From NCBI GenBank assembly GCA_004078665.1, contig SCFO01000001.1:460377-524376 (forward strand): 64,000 nucleotides of DNA, given 5' to 3'. The notes below the pieces were generated by a model that worked only from the letters and a program-made list of their open reading frames with translations, did no database searches and had not been told where the DNA came from. Below are positions 51,723-61,511 of this stretch, piece by piece (within the stretch, counting starts at the first letter, position 1; each line of letters begins with the position of its first letter). The position numbers were made by a program, and so were the translations under genes. This DNA is from Halobacillus fulvus (lineage in GTDB: Bacteria > Bacillota > Bacilli > Bacillales > Halobacillaceae).

Positions 51723-52808
51723 TTGTTGCGAAAGTTTTCGAGGCTGCTTATGATCCTCATGATTTTATTTTTTTGTGTACCTTCGACAGGGAAAGCGAAC
51801 GCTGACTTTTCAGTTTCTGCAGAGCATGCGGTATTAATGGATAGTAAATCCGGACGAGTCCTTTATGAAAAAGAGGCCTATGAATCGTCTTTAATCGCAA
51901 GTACAACTAAAATTATGACAGCGATCATTGCGATCGAATCCGGTATGTTAAAAGATAAAGTGAAAGTCAGTTCACAGGCGGTACATACAGAAGGTTCATC
52001 CATTTATCTGACTGAAGATGAAAAAATGCCGCTTGAGGATTTAGTCTATGGACTGATGCTCCGTTCAGGGAATGATTCAGCTGTCGCCATTGCTGAACAC
52101 GTAGGCGGTAGCTTAGATGGTTTTGTGTATTTAATGAACGAGAAGGCCAATTGGCTAGGTATGAATCACAGTCATTTTGAGAATCCGCATGGTTTAGATG
52201 GAGAACGCCATTATTCAAGTGCCTATGATTTGGGACTCCTCATGGCATATGCAATGAAGAATAAAACGTTCAGAGAAGTGACCGGCAGTGAAATGTTTCG
52301 TTCCGATCATCGAGAGTATGCCTGGATGAATAAAAATAAACTTCTAACGAAATATTATGAGCCGACAAACGGAGGGAAGACAGGGTTCACGAAAAAAGCG
52401 GGACGGACACTTGTGAGTAGTGCGGAGCGAGACGGAATGGAATTAATCGCTGTCACCTTAAACGCACCGGATGACTGGAACGATCATCAACGGATGTATG
52501 AATGGGGCTTCGATAATTTTGAAACGGTGGAGCTACAGAAAAAAGGCATTTGGAAGGCAAATGGACAGAACTATTATATTCCGAGGGATGTGGAGCTGCC
52601 TTTATCCTTAAGCGAACAGGAAAATCTTGAAGCCGTTTTTTATCGTTATCCTGAAACGGTCAACACGCCTTTAGCTGGGGTCACGGAATACAATATTGGG
52701 GACGGTTCCCTCATTAAAACTACGGTTTTGAAACAGCCTCCAAACGGTACTTTGTTGAAAGAATGGAAAGGTTTTTTCGGACGACTCGCCGGGGGATTCT
52801 CATGGTAA
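51723..52808 (+). CDS. dacB: D-alanyl-D-alanine carboxypeptidase DacB (PBP5*)
   Basis: A 361-residue S11-family penicillin-binding protein with a signal peptide (residues 1-27, Ala-rich end KANA). Active-site motifs: STTK (Ser60-Lys63), SGND and KTGFT. It is made in the mother cell during sporulation and lowers cross-linking in the spore cortex. It starts with TTG (51723 or 51726) after GGGAGGAAC, so translation initiation may be weak. It overlaps spmA by seven bases. Confidence 0.92.
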   Translation: MLRKFSRLLMILMILFFCVPSTGKANADFSVSAEHAVLMDSKSGRVLYEKEAYESSLIASTTKIMTAIIAIESGMLKDKVKVSSQAVHTEGSSIYLTEDEKMPLEDLVYGLMLRSGNDSAVAIAEHVGGSLDGFVYLMNEKANWLGMNHSHFENPHGLDGERHYSSAYDLGLLMAYAMKNKTFREVTGSEMFRSDHREYAWMNKNKLLTKYYEPTNGGKTGFTKKAGRTLVSSAERDGMELIAVTLNAPDDWNDHQRMYEWGFDNFETVELQKKGIWKANGQNYYIPRDVELPLSLSEQENLEAVFYRYPETVNTPLAGVTEYNIGDGSLIKTTVLKQPPNGTLLKEWKGFFGRLAGGFSW

Positions 52809-53395
52809 ATATCATATGGGTGGCCTTAGCTGTCTTCGGAATCGTGTTTGCCGCATTCAATGGAACAATGCAGGAAGTCAATCAAGCGATCTTTTCGACA
52901 TTGGATGAAGCGGTGATGATTACGCTCAGTCTTGCAGGTGTCTTGATTTTTTGGTTAGGGCTAATGAAAATTGCTGAAGAGGCGGGGTTGTTAAGCGGTT
53001 TATCAAGGCTATTCCGTCCTGTTGTACAGCGGCTGTTTCCTGATATCCCTAAAGACGACCCTGCGATTGGTTATATCTTGTCTAATATGACGGCCAATGT
53101 ATTCGGTCTCGGGAATGCGGCAACACCGATGGGGTTGAAAGCGATGAAGGAATTAAAGCGCCTTTCCGGTTCTGATCAGGCAAGTCGATCGATGATTACA
53201 TTTTTAGCTCTTAACACATCTTCCTTGACGCTTATTCCTACGACGATCATAGCGATACGAATGAAATATGATTCTCATGACCCTACAAGCATTGTAGGGT
53301 CTACGATTATCGCGACATTGATCTCGACGGCAGCAGCTCTTTGTATTGACCGATATTTCCATTACCGCAGAAGGAGAAATTTGAAGTATGATTAG
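52802..53395 (+). CDS. spmA: Spore maturation protein A
   Basis: A 197-residue membrane protein with a nucleoside-recognition (Gate) domain. About five helices are present; conserved parts are FNGTMQEVNQAIFSTLDEAV and MTANVFGLGNAATPMGLKAM. With SpmB it is needed for full dehydration of the spore core. The start is the ATG at 52802, which overlaps the dacB stop (ATGGTAA). It overlaps spmB by eight bases. Confidence 0.93.
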   Translation: MVNIIWVALAVFGIVFAAFNGTMQEVNQAIFSTLDEAVMITLSLAGVLIFWLGLMKIAEEAGLLSGLSRLFRPVVQRLFPDIPKDDPAIGYILSNMTANVFGLGNAATPMGLKAMKELKRLSGSDQASRSMITFLALNTSSLTLIPTTIIAIRMKYDSHDPTSIVGSTIIATLISTAAALCIDRYFHYRRRRNLKYD

Positions 53396-53903
53396 TGTAT
53401 GGCTTATTCCAGGGTTGATCGCCACAGTTCTCATTACGGCGGTATGGAAAAGGGTCCCGGCATATGAAGTCTTCGTTGAAGGAAGTAAAGAAGGCATACA
53501 AATCGCGATTTCTTTATTGCCTTTTTTACTGGGAATGATGGTTTCTATAGCCATTTTTCAGGCGTCTGGTGCGATGGGAGCTGTACTGAAAGTTTTTGAA
53601 CCGCTGTTCACAATGCTCTCCATTCCTGAAGAAATTCTCCCGCTCGCATTCATTCGTCCAATATCCGGTACGGCATCGTTAGGAATGGCTACGGAGCTGA
53701 TCCGTACACACGGACCGGACTCCTTCATCGGACAGCTCGTCTCGACTATGCAAGGCAGTACGGATACTACGTTGTATATTATTACTGTATATTTCGGTGC
53801 AGTCGGGATTAAGAGAATGGGAGATGCTCTAAAGGTTGGATTGTTAGCCGATTTTGTTGGGATTGTAGCAGCGATTATAGTAGTCATCATCCTATTTCAA
53901 TAA
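53388..53903 (+). CDS. spmB: Spore maturation protein B
   Basis: A 171-residue membrane protein with the second half of the Gate module: YEVFVEGSKEGIQIAISLLPF, then FIRPISGTASLGMATELIRTHGPDSFIGQLVSTMQGSTDTTLYI. It acts with SpmA in spore maturation. It overlaps spmA, so the dacB-spmA-spmB operon is translationally coupled throughout. A terminator follows. Confidence 0.93.
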   Translation: MISVWLIPGLIATVLITAVWKRVPAYEVFVEGSKEGIQIAISLLPFLLGMMVSIAIFQASGAMGAVLKVFEPLFTMLSIPEEILPLAFIRPISGTASLGMATELIRTHGPDSFIGQLVSTMQGSTDTTLYIITVYFGAVGIKRMGDALKVGLLADFVGIVAAIIVVIILFQ

Positions 53904-53919
53904 TAGGGTGATTTTTTTA
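53888..53919 (+). terminator. Terminator of dacB-spmAB
   Basis: CATCCTAT/ATAGGGTG stem (one G-U pair) and ATTTTTTTAT, overlapping the spmB stop codon. Confidence 0.82.
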
Positions 53920-54215
53920 TTTGTTTTAGGCGAGAAGTCTGTATGCATCAAAGGTAGTGGCGATGAATCATTCCCGATCAAAGGATAGTGTTCGTTATCA
54001 ACAATTCAAATTAATAGCTCCGATTTCAAAGAGATACGGTGCGATTGTTCTCAAAACATGCCGGAATGTGTATAATGTAGGTGAGATTGTAAGCCACGCT
54101 TCTTGCACAGCGTGGTTTCCTGTTATGTCGTCCTATTTCAATTATCGAAAAGGTAATCTTTATATAAGTAAACAGACATACTCAAAATTTTAAATAGAAG
54201 GTTGGTGACGGTCCA
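53920..54215 (+). promoter_or_regulatory. Promoter and leader region of rluB
   Basis: A stretch of about 300 bp without a convincing gene. A sigma-A-like promoter (TTCTCA at 54048-54053, 17 bp, TATAAT at 54071-54076) would start a leader that contains the hairpin CCACGCT/AGCGTGG (54094-54100, 54109-54115). No T-run follows, so it is not a terminator. A 78-codon frame at 53957-54193 has no ribosome site and unusual composition. Confidence 0.5.
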
Positions 54216-54953
54216 GTGGCAAACGAGGAACGACTACAAAAGGTGATCGCTCACGCGGGTGTAGCATCGAGAAGAAAAGCTGAAAAACTAATTCAGGACG
54301 GAAAAGTAAGAGTGAATGGCGAAACAGTGACCGAGTTAGGGACCAAGGTAGGCCCAAATGATGAAGTAGAGGTGAACGGAGTCCCGATTGATAAAGAAGA
54401 ACCGGTCTATTATCTTCTTTATAAACCGAGAGGAGTCATCTCAAGCGTCAGTGACGACAAAGGAAGAAAAGTTGTTACGGACTATCTACCGGAAGTAGAT
54501 GAGAGAATTTTCCCGATCGGTCGTCTCGATTATGATACGTCTGGCATCCTACTCCTCACGAATGACGGCGAATTTGCCAATTTACTTATGCATCCAAGGC
54601 ATGAAGTGGATAAAGTGTATGTCGTCAAGACGAAAGGTATTCCTTCGAAAGAGCAAATGCAGCAGTTGAGAAAAGGCGTAAAAGCTGATGGGGAATATTT
54701 AAAAGCAGTTCATGCAAAGATTTTATCAACAGATGGAAAGAAAAACAGTGCGATTGTACAAGTCATTTTACATGAAGGGAAGAACCGCCAAGTAAGAAGA
54801 ATGTTCGATTCACTTGGGTTTCCTGTCGATAAATTGAAGCGTGAACGCTACGGTATGCTTGATCTTCACGGCATGAATGCAGGAGACTACCGAGCGCTTA
54901 AACCTCATGAGGTAAAGCAGTTACGTCAATTGGCAGAAAAAAATGTTGAATAA
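54216..54953 (+). CDS. rluB: Large-subunit rRNA pseudouridine synthase RluB
   Basis: A 245-residue pseudouridine synthase of the RsuA/RluB/RluF group (YpuL in B. subtilis), modifying U2605-type positions of 23S rRNA. The S4 RNA-binding domain (LQKVIAHAGVASRRKAEKLI) is at residues 5-60. The catalytic Asp lies in PIGRLDYDTSGILLLTNDG, and the C-terminal motif is EGKNRQVRRMFDSLG. The start is GTG, with GGTTGGTGACGG in front. It precedes resA, as in B. subtilis. Confidence 0.93.
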   Translation: MANEERLQKVIAHAGVASRRKAEKLIQDGKVRVNGETVTELGTKVGPNDEVEVNGVPIDKEEPVYYLLYKPRGVISSVSDDKGRKVVTDYLPEVDERIFPIGRLDYDTSGILLLTNDGEFANLLMHPRHEVDKVYVVKTKGIPSKEQMQQLRKGVKADGEYLKAVHAKILSTDGKKNSAIVQVILHEGKNRQVRRMFDSLGFPVDKLKRERYGMLDLHGMNAGDYRALKPHEVKQLRQLAEKNVE

Positions 54954-55006
54954 CGTTCAAATTTTCGACAATGAATCAATGGTACAATGGCGTGGGAGTG
55001 AAAGCG

Positions 55007-55555
55007 ATGAAAGAAAAAACGCTAAACAAAAAACGTAAACGCTTAATTTTTAGGACAGCCATGCTCGCAGTGATGATCGGTTTGGTGATTTTCGCAGTTT
55101 TTTCAAGCTTGAACAATGATGATGCTGTCATTGCAGAAGGTGAAAAAGCGCCTGATTTCGTTCTGAAGAAATTCGGAACAGACGAATCGATTACATTGAG
55201 TGACTTGGAAGGAAAAGGGGTCATGCTGAACTTCTGGGCAACTTATTGTGAACCATGTAAGGACGAGATGCCTTATATGGAGCAACTTTATCCGGAATAT
55301 AAAGAAAGAGGCGTGGAGATTCTTGCAGTGAACCTCGACTCTACTAATATTGTCGTGGAGAAGTTTATGCAGCAATATGGGATTACATTCCCTGTATTGC
55401 AGGATAAACGTGGAGAAGTTATGGACTTATATAAAATAGGACCTATTCCTTCCACATTGTTTATCAGTCCTGAAGGAGAAATTGTAGAGCAGGTGACAGG
55501 TGAACTTACATTAAGTAAGCTGGAAGGTTATCTTGAGCAAATTGCACCTGAGTAA
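55007..55555 (+). CDS. resA: Thiol-disulfide oxidoreductase ResA
   Basis: A 182-residue membrane-anchored thioredoxin-like protein. One helix near residues 13-33 fixes it, with the soluble domain outside. The redox motif CEPC is Cys81-Cys84 in FWATYCEPCKDEM, and the cis-Pro is in IGPIPSTLFI. It reduces the heme-binding Cys pairs of apocytochrome c. The start at 55007 follows GGGAG; the frame from 54971 has no ribosome site. First gene of resABC. Confidence 0.94.
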   Translation: MKEKTLNKKRKRLIFRTAMLAVMIGLVIFAVFSSLNNDDAVIAEGEKAPDFVLKKFGTDESITLSDLEGKGVMLNFWATYCEPCKDEMPYMEQLYPEYKERGVEILAVNLDSTNIVVEKFMQQYGITFPVLQDKRGEVMDLYKIGPIPSTLFISPEGEIVEQVTGELTLSKLEGYLEQIAPE

Positions 55556-55582
55556 GTCTACTTGAAATTGTGAGGTTTTACT

Positions 55583-57208
55583 ATGAAACGAATAACATGC
55601 GAATGTGGACATGAAAATCCGGAAGGAGCGGTCCTTTGCGAGGCGTGCGGTAAACCGATTGAAGAGAACCAGCATATTGATGGAAATGACGATCAGAAAC
55701 TGTTGAACATGCGCTATGATGGAAGCGCAAGACGCTCTAAAACTTACAATCGTACTTTCGTGGATAAAGTTTGGAACTTCTTTTCATCTGTTAAAGTCGG
55801 TGTCTGGTTGATAGTGATCACCGTAATCGCTTCGGCTGTAGGAACAATCCTTCCTCAGGAGATGTACATACCGCCTAATGAGGATCCTGCTGTCCATTAT
55901 AGAGATCAGTACGGCTTGTTCGGTCAAATCTACTACCAGCTCGGGTTTCACAATCTGTTTAGCTCATGGTGGTACATGATTCTGATTGCTATGATTGGAA
56001 TCTCCATCGTCGTGGCAAGTATCGACCGTTTCTTCCCGTTATACAAAGTGCTCAAGAAACAAAAGCCGAAACGTCATGAAACATTCATGAAAAAGCAAAG
56101 AGTTTTTGGGAAAACAGAAGACGAAAGTGTCGATCTTGAACTGTTCAAAAAGAATTTGCGAAAGCAGCGCTTTAAAGTATACGAGCAGGATGGTCATCTG
56201 CTCGCAGAAAAGAATCGGTTTGCCCGCTGGGGGCCTTACGTCAACCACATTGGTCTGATCGTCTTTTTACTAGGTTCATTGCTCCGTTTTATCCCTGCCT
56301 TTTACATTGATGATTTTGTATGGGTCAGGGAAGGAGAAACGAAAGTCATTTCAGGAACGGACGGAGAATACTTCATCGAGAATAAAGATTTTATTCTTGA
56401 AACCTATGATGAAAGTGATGAAAGGTTCCAACAGGCTTTACTTAATCAAGGTGGCCCAGTGCCAAAAAATTTCCAGACGGATGCGGTCATTTATAAGCGC
56501 TCTGAAAGCAGTCTTCCTGGACAAGAACCAGAGCTTGAAATTGTAAAAGAAGCATCTGCAAAAATGAACAAACCGATCAAGTTTGATGAATATGCCCTGT
56601 ACCAGGCAAGCTACCAACTAAATGAGTTCAGTGAAATGACGTTCAAGGTCCACGATAAAGACGACGAAGACACCAATTATGGGGAATTCACCGTTGACTT
56701 AAGTGAGCCTGAAACTGTCTATGAACTAGAAAGCGGTTACCGGATCGAAATTCAAAACTATTTTCCAGAGTATGAGTTTAGTAACGGAGAACCAGTTTCC
56801 GTTTCCAGATTCCCTAAAAACCCTGCCTTTGTATTCCAGCTCTATCCTCCAGGAGAATCTGAGCCCGAGACGAGCTTCCTTGGAATCGGAGCCAACATTG
56901 ACGCAAGCGGCGAGAACGAATACAAATTAGGGCTTGTTAACTTTGATGTAAGGGACGTAACAGGCTTGACGGTTAAAAAAGACTATACACTGCCGATCAT
57001 TGCCATTGGTGGTGCCATCTTCATGATCGGTGTCATTCAAGGGATGTATTGGAATCACCGTCGTATTTGGCTTCAGCCAAAGGAAAACGGCGTGTGGATT
57101 GCTGGTCATACGAATAAAAACTGGTTCGCGCTCAGACGAGAAATCGGCAAGGCGATCGAAGGAACGAATATTCAAGAACCCGTTGACCAATATGAAATGG
57201 AAAAATGA
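55583..57208 (+). CDS. resB: Cytochrome c biogenesis protein ResB
   Basis: A 541-residue subunit of the system II cytochrome c synthase, which passes heme across the membrane and attaches it with ResC. An N-terminal zinc-ribbon (CECGHENPEGAVLCEACG, residues 5-22) precedes helices at about 70-90, 125-145 and 215-233. A large outside domain of about 230 residues follows, and a last helix (PIIAIGGAIFMIGVIQGMYW, about 472-491). The layout agrees with B. subtilis ResB. Ribosome site GTGAGG. About 100 bp lie between it and resC, with an inverted repeat CGTCGG/CCGACG (57223, 57256). Confidence 0.94.
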   Translation: MKRITCECGHENPEGAVLCEACGKPIEENQHIDGNDDQKLLNMRYDGSARRSKTYNRTFVDKVWNFFSSVKVGVWLIVITVIASAVGTILPQEMYIPPNEDPAVHYRDQYGLFGQIYYQLGFHNLFSSWWYMILIAMIGISIVVASIDRFFPLYKVLKKQKPKRHETFMKKQRVFGKTEDESVDLELFKKNLRKQRFKVYEQDGHLLAEKNRFARWGPYVNHIGLIVFLLGSLLRFIPAFYIDDFVWVREGETKVISGTDGEYFIENKDFILETYDESDERFQQALLNQGGPVPKNFQTDAVIYKRSESSLPGQEPELEIVKEASAKMNKPIKFDEYALYQASYQLNEFSEMTFKVHDKDDEDTNYGEFTVDLSEPETVYELESGYRIEIQNYFPEYEFSNGEPVSVSRFPKNPAFVFQLYPPGESEPETSFLGIGANIDASGENEYKLGLVNFDVRDVTGLTVKKDYTLPIIAIGGAIFMIGVIQGMYWNHRRIWLQPKENGVWIAGHTNKNWFALRREIGKAIEGTNIQEPVDQYEMEK

Positions 57209-57316
57209 CTTATGGTGGTTTTCGTCGGTCTTTCTCTGTAAAATGATAGGATAGGCCGACGGTTTATATGTTTGTGGTAAAAGTTCCACAGGCAACGTAA
57301 AGTAAGGAGGATGAAT

Positions 57317-58504
57317 ATGGGAGACTTGGTTACAATTAGTGGTAATCTGCTCTATGCCGCGTTTTTCATCTATTTGATCGCGACATTTTTCTTTGCAGGA
57401 ACCATACGGGATAAAGAAAAAGGAAAAAGTCGGTTAGCCGGGAATATCGGCATCGGGCTGACGATTATAGGCTTTATAACTCAGCTAGGGTATTTTGTGA
57501 CACGCTGGATGGCCAGCGGCCACGCACCCGTAAGTAATTTGTTTGAATACACAACCTTTTTCGGAATGATGCTTGTCTTTGCATTCATCGTTTTATATTT
57601 CATTTACAGGGTGGATCTGCTTGGAATGTTTGCGTTGCCGATCGCCTTATTGTTAATCGCATTTGCAAGCATGTTCCCAACAGAGTTGTCGCCGCTTGTA
57701 CCTTCACTGCAGTCCCATTGGTTATACATTCATGTCACGACAGCGTCTCTCGGTCAGGGGATTTTGGCCGTGAGTTTTGTAGCCGGTCTTATTTTCCTGA
57801 TCCGCCAAGTCGATCAGACGAAAAAGTCGAAGCATACATTCTGGCTTGAATTTACGATTTACGTACTCGTTGCGACGGTTGCGTTTATCATTCTGTCTTC
57901 AACATTCAGCGCGATGAATTATGAAACAACGTTCCAGGCTCCAGTGGAAGGGCAAGAACGTGAAATCACATACGAAATGCCTCCACTCGTAGGGCCGGCC
58001 AATGGGGAACTTTTAACAGAAGGTGCCATGTCCCCGTTATTGAGTGCACCTGAATGGATGCGTGGAGAAGATGCAGCGAAAAAGCTGAATACGTTTATTT
58101 GGGCAATTCTCGGTGGACTTGTTCTCTACTGGGCGACACGCCTGATTATTAGAAAGCGGATCGCTGCGGCTATTCAACCATTGCTTAAACGACTGAATCC
58201 TGAACTTGTCGATGAGGTCTCTTACCGGGCTGTAGCGATAGGGTTTCCTGTTTTCACACTAGGAGCTTTGATCTTTGCCATGATTTGGGCACAGCAAGCT
58301 TGGGACCGCTTCTGGGGATGGGATCCGAAAGAAGTATGGGCATTGATTACATTCTTCTTCTATGCCGCTTACCTTCACTTACGCTTATCGCGTGGCTGGC
58401 AAGGGATGAGGTCCGCGTGGCTCACTGTAGGTGGTTTTGGAATTATCATGTTCAATTTGATTGTTGTCAACCTGGTCATTTCAGGATTGCATTCTTATGC
58501 ATAA
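57317..58504 (+). CDS. resC: Cytochrome c biogenesis protein ResC (CcsA family)
   Basis: A 395-residue membrane protein of the CcsA/CcmC family with eight to nine helices. The heme-handling WWD-like motif is [28 protein letters not shown]. Conserved His residues are in the loops ([18 protein letters not shown]; the C-terminal ISGLHSYA). It works with ResB as heme lyase. The ATG at 57317 has GGAGG six bases upstream; an ATG at 57311 abuts it. A weak hairpin lies between resC and resD. Confidence 0.94.
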   Translation: MGDLVTISGNLLYAAFFIYLIATFFFAGTIRDKEKGKSRLAGNIGIGLTIIGFITQLGYFVTRWMASGHAPVSNLFEYTTFFGMMLVFAFIVLYFIYRVDLLGMFALPIALLLIAFASMFPTELSPLVPSLQSHWLYIHVTTASLGQGILAVSFVAGLIFLIRQVDQTKKSKHTFWLEFTIYVLVATVAFIILSSTFSAMNYETTFQAPVEGQEREITYEMPPLVGPANGELLTEGAMSPLLSAPEWMRGEDAAKKLNTFIWAILGGLVLYWATRLIIRKRIAAAIQPLLKRLNPELVDEVSYRAVAIGFPVFTLGALIFAMIWAQQAWDRFWGWDPKEVWALITFFFYAAYLHLRLSRGWQGMRSAWLTVGGFGIIMFNLIVVNLVISGLHSYA

Positions 58505-58515
58505 GTAAAGGATAA

Positions 58516-58549
58516 AAAGGCAGGACGGACATTGTTCCACCCTGCCTTT
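58516..58549 (+). terminator. Weak hairpin between resC and resD
   Basis: AAAGGCAGG/CCTGCCTTT stem with a 16-base loop and only a short TTT run. Possibly a partial terminator that lowers resDE expression from the resABC promoter. Confidence 0.5.
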
Positions 58550-58582
58550 AAATATAGTATGTAAAGTTCGGAGGTTGAGAAA

Positions 58583-59299
58583 ATGGACCATGAAGCTAAA
58601 ATCCTAGTTGTCGATGATGAAGAACGCATTCGACGTCTGATTCGTATGTACTTAGAAAGAGAAAACTATGAAATCGAAGAAGCAGAGGACGGGGAAGAAG
58701 CTTTAACAAAAGCCCTTCAAAATGACTATGATGTCATCTTACTTGACCTTATGCTGCCTGGAAAAGATGGAACAGAAGTGTGTAAAGAACTTCGAGAAAA
58801 GAAGGCGACGCCTGTCATCATGCTGACCGCAAAAGGTGAAGAGGCAAACCGTGTTCAAGGCTTCGAAGTAGGAGCAGACGATTATATTGTGAAACCATTC
58901 AGCCCAAGAGAAGTCGTTTTAAGAGTGAAAGCATTATTGAGACGTACTTCCACAACGCGCTTCCTTGAAACTGAGACAACAGCAAGAAATGTCCACGTAT
59001 TTCCCCATATGACAATAGACAACGATGCGCACAGGGTGACGGCTGATGGAAAAGAAGTCGCTTTAACACCGAAGGAATATGAGCTCCTTAATTTTATGGC
59101 TCAATCTCCGGATAAAGTGTTTGATCGTGAGCAATTATTGAAAGAGGTTTGGCAGTATGAGTTTTTTGGGGATTTAAGAACGGTCGATACCCATGTGAAA
59201 AGGCTGAGAGAGAAGTTAAGTAAAGTGTCGGCTGAAGCTGCGGGTATGATTGTAACGGTCTGGGGGATCGGATATAAATTCGAGGTCAGTGGAGACTGA
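58583..59299 (+). CDS. resD: Response regulator ResD
   Basis: A 238-residue OmpR/PhoB-type regulator. The receiver domain has the acidic pair (VVDDEER), the phosphorylated Asp55 (ILLDLMLPG) and Lys in IVKPFSPRE. The winged-helix C-terminus includes VALTPKEYELLNFMA and LRTVDTHVKRLREKLS. In B. subtilis ResD activates respiration and anaerobic genes, including resABC. Ribosome site TTCGGAGG. It overlaps resE by one base (TGATG). Confidence 0.95.
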   Translation: MDHEAKILVVDDEERIRRLIRMYLERENYEIEEAEDGEEALTKALQNDYDVILLDLMLPGKDGTEVCKELREKKATPVIMLTAKGEEANRVQGFEVGADDYIVKPFSPREVVLRVKALLRRTSTTRFLETETTARNVHVFPHMTIDNDAHRVTADGKEVALTPKEYELLNFMAQSPDKVFDREQLLKEVWQYEFFGDLRTVDTHVKRLREKLSKVSAEAAGMIVTVWGIGYKFEVSGD

Positions 59300-61092
59300 T
59301 GTTCTGGAGAAGCGTCGTTGGTAAGCTGTGGTTTACCATCTTGTTACTCGTATCGTTTGTACTGTTTATCTTAACGGTATTACTATTAGAGTTTTTCCAG
59401 AATTATCATGTGATAGAGGCTGAGAGGGATCTTTTGCAAACAGCGTCGCGAATTACGGAGGTAGTTGGTAGATATGAAGATGACAGGGACTTGCTCTTAT
59501 CTACTACTTCATTGGTGAAAAGCCCCTCTAGCAGGGCTGTGATTGTTTTTGATTCAGATGATGTCATTGCAGCCGAAAATGAATCTCACAACCTGCCAAG
59601 ATTAGGATATGATTGGTTTATTTCTGATGCTGATTTATCCTCGGTTTTAGAGCAGGGAAGAGATGTGAGGAAAGTTGCTGATCTAAATAATTTAGAGAGT
59701 GGTCTCATGGTAGTAGGGACACCACTTACGACGCAGGATGGGGCAGTATTCGTCTATCAATCCCTCGATACAGTCGAGGAGACGTCGGAACAGACAACGA
59801 AAATCATTTTCTTAGGTGCGGGCATTGCGATTATTCTTACGACGATCTTCGCCTTTTTCTTATCCACAAGGATCACCGCTCCTTTAATTAAAATGAGGGA
59901 AAGTGCTCTTGAACTTGCCCGCGGAGAGTTCAATACGAAAATTCCGATTCGTACCTATGATGAAATCGGGGAATTAGCGATGGCCTTTAACCGAATGGGA
60001 CGCCAGCTGAAGTTCCATATTCATGCTTTAAATCAGGAAAAGGAACAGCTTTCTGGTATTCTAAGGTCTATGGCCGATGGGGTCATAACAATCAATCGCG
60101 AAGGCGAGGTCTTGATCACAAATCCCCCAGCCAAACAGTATTTGAACGCCTATGAATTTGAACATAACGGAAATAATAAGCTGAAGTACGAAGTCAAAGA
60201 CCTTCCTGAACCTTTGAAAAAGCTTTTTGATCAAGTCATTACCAATGAGGAAGAAGCGATGACAGAAGTAACTTTACAGGGACGTACATGGGTGATGATT
60301 ATGACACCTCTTTACGATAACCGGAAAGTCCGGGGAGCTGTCGCTGTTTTGCGTGACATGACAGAGGAAAGAAGACTCGACAAACTGAGAAAGGACTTTA
60401 TAGCAAATGTTTCTCACGAGCTCAGAACCCCTATCTCCATGCTTCAAGGATATAGTGAAGCGATCGTCGATGACATAGCCGAGAGCAAGGAAGAGAAAAA
60501 TGAGCTGGCACAGATCATTCATGAAGAGTCTCTCCGTATCGGTCGCCTCGTGAATGAGCTTCTCGATCTTGCTCGGATGGAAGCCGGTCATATAACCCTT
60601 CATATGGAATCTGTAGATGTGCATCCTTACCTCCAAAAGATCATTAAAAAATTCCAAGGTGTAGCGGAAGAGCAGGAAGTTCATTTAACCTTTTCGATTG
60701 ATCCTGATTTCGATACATTAACCTTTGATGCAGACAGGGTTGAGCAGGTATTTACCAATTTAATCGACAATGCCATCCGTCACACCGATTCAGGTGGAAA
60801 GGTCCATGTCTCCGTTGAAAAAGATCAGGATGCCTGGGTTGCGTCAGTTTATGATTCTGGACAGGGTATTCCAGAAGAAGATCTTCCGTTTGTGTTCGAA
60901 CGATTTTATAAAGGAGACAAGTCCAGAAAACGTGATGAAGCTGTTAATAAGAAAGGGACGGGTCTAGGGCTTTCGATTGCCAAGAATATTGTACAGGCGC
61001 ATAAAGGGACCATCAGTGTCCATAGCAAATGGGAAGAGGGAACAACATTCTCGTTTAAGATTCCGATCAAAATAGATTCTCACGAAATTTGA
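59299..61092 (+). CDS. resE: Sensor histidine kinase ResE
   Basis: A 597-residue membrane kinase. Two helices (about residues 10-32 and 172-192) flank an outside sensor domain. Then come a HAMP domain (STRITAPLIKMRESALELARG), a PAS domain (about 250-360), the phosphorylated His in FIANVSHELRTPISM, and the ATPase domain with N box (NLIDNAIRHTDSGG), G1 (DSGQGIPEED) and G2 (GTGLGLSIAKNI). It controls ResD by phosphorylation and dephosphorylation in response to oxygen limitation or NO. Translation is coupled to resD. Confidence 0.95.
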   Translation: MFWRSVVGKLWFTILLLVSFVLFILTVLLLEFFQNYHVIEAERDLLQTASRITEVVGRYEDDRDLLLSTTSLVKSPSSRAVIVFDSDDVIAAENESHNLPRLGYDWFISDADLSSVLEQGRDVRKVADLNNLESGLMVVGTPLTTQDGAVFVYQSLDTVEETSEQTTKIIFLGAGIAIILTTIFAFFLSTRITAPLIKMRESALELARGEFNTKIPIRTYDEIGELAMAFNRMGRQLKFHIHALNQEKEQLSGILRSMADGVITINREGEVLITNPPAKQYLNAYEFEHNGNNKLKYEVKDLPEPLKKLFDQVITNEEEAMTEVTLQGRTWVMIMTPLYDNRKVRGAVAVLRDMTEERRLDKLRKDFIANVSHELRTPISMLQGYSEAIVDDIAESKEEKNELAQIIHEESLRIGRLVNELLDLARMEAGHITLHMESVDVHPYLQKIIKKFQGVAEEQEVHLTFSIDPDFDTLTFDADRVEQVFTNLIDNAIRHTDSGGKVHVSVEKDQDAWVASVYDSGQGIPEEDLPFVFERFYKGDKSRKRDEAVNKKGTGLGLSIAKNIVQAHKGTISVHSKWEEGTTFSFKIPIKIDSHEI

Positions 61093-61144
61093 TTGCTATA
61101 ATTTCTGAATTGATGTACTCTAATAATAGAATTGAATAGTAAAG

Positions 61145-61305
61145 GATTCGGGTGCTTCTTTAAGCTTAATAGGGAATCCGGTGAAATGCCGGAACTGTCC
61201 TCGCAACTGTAAGTGTCGACGAAAAGGTAAATCCACTGTGTAGAACGCATGGGAAGGAACCTTAGTAGGTGGACGCACAAGTCAGTAGACCTGCCTGATC
61301 TGATG
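61145..61305 (+). ncRNA. Cobalamin riboswitch aptamer
   Basis: The conserved core GGGAATCCGGTGAAATGCCG followed by GAACTGTCCTCGCAACTGTA (61172-61211), and the B12 box AGTCAGTAGACCTGCC (61280-61295), identify an adenosyl- or methylcobalamin riboswitch of the classic class. About 160 bases long. It normally shuts off the genes downstream when cobalamin is plentiful. A terminator 80 bases further fits control by transcription ending. Confidence 0.93.
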
Positions 61306-61386
61306 TTTCAAAGCTTCGAGGATTGAGCGTTTGAGACAACCGATCGGTGTGCTATGTTCAAATAGAACCCAAGTGGTTTGTCTTAA

Positions 61387-61424
61387 GCCTGTCCTTACGA
61401 TAAGGGCGGGTTTTTTATTTTTTC
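61387..61424 (+). terminator. Riboswitch-controlled terminator before the lipoprotein gene
   Basis: CCTGTCCTTA/TAAGGGCGGG stem (two G-U pairs) followed by TTTTTTATTTTTT. Upstream, GAGACAA at about 61332 and TTGTCTTAAG at about 61378 could pair as anti-terminator. Confidence 0.85.
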
Positions 61425-61511
61425 TACATAGTCCAGTCGCTGTTGTCCCAACGTCTTTTCTGGAAAGATTTGGATTCAATTCCAAAATGACCTGAAAGGA
61501 TGGAATGTAAC

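Noticed and set aside
53957-54193. 78-codon frame between spmB and rluB
   Set aside because: No ribosome site, composition unlike neighbouring proteins, and it runs through the promoter and hairpin of the rluB leader.
57223-57261. Inverted repeat CGTCGG/CCGACG between resB and resC as an attenuator
   Set aside because: Only six base pairs with a 27-base loop and no T-run; could be chance.
60274-60684. 136-codon frame opposite resE
   Set aside because: Antisense to the kinase core of resE, with no ribosome site; explained by codon bias of resE.
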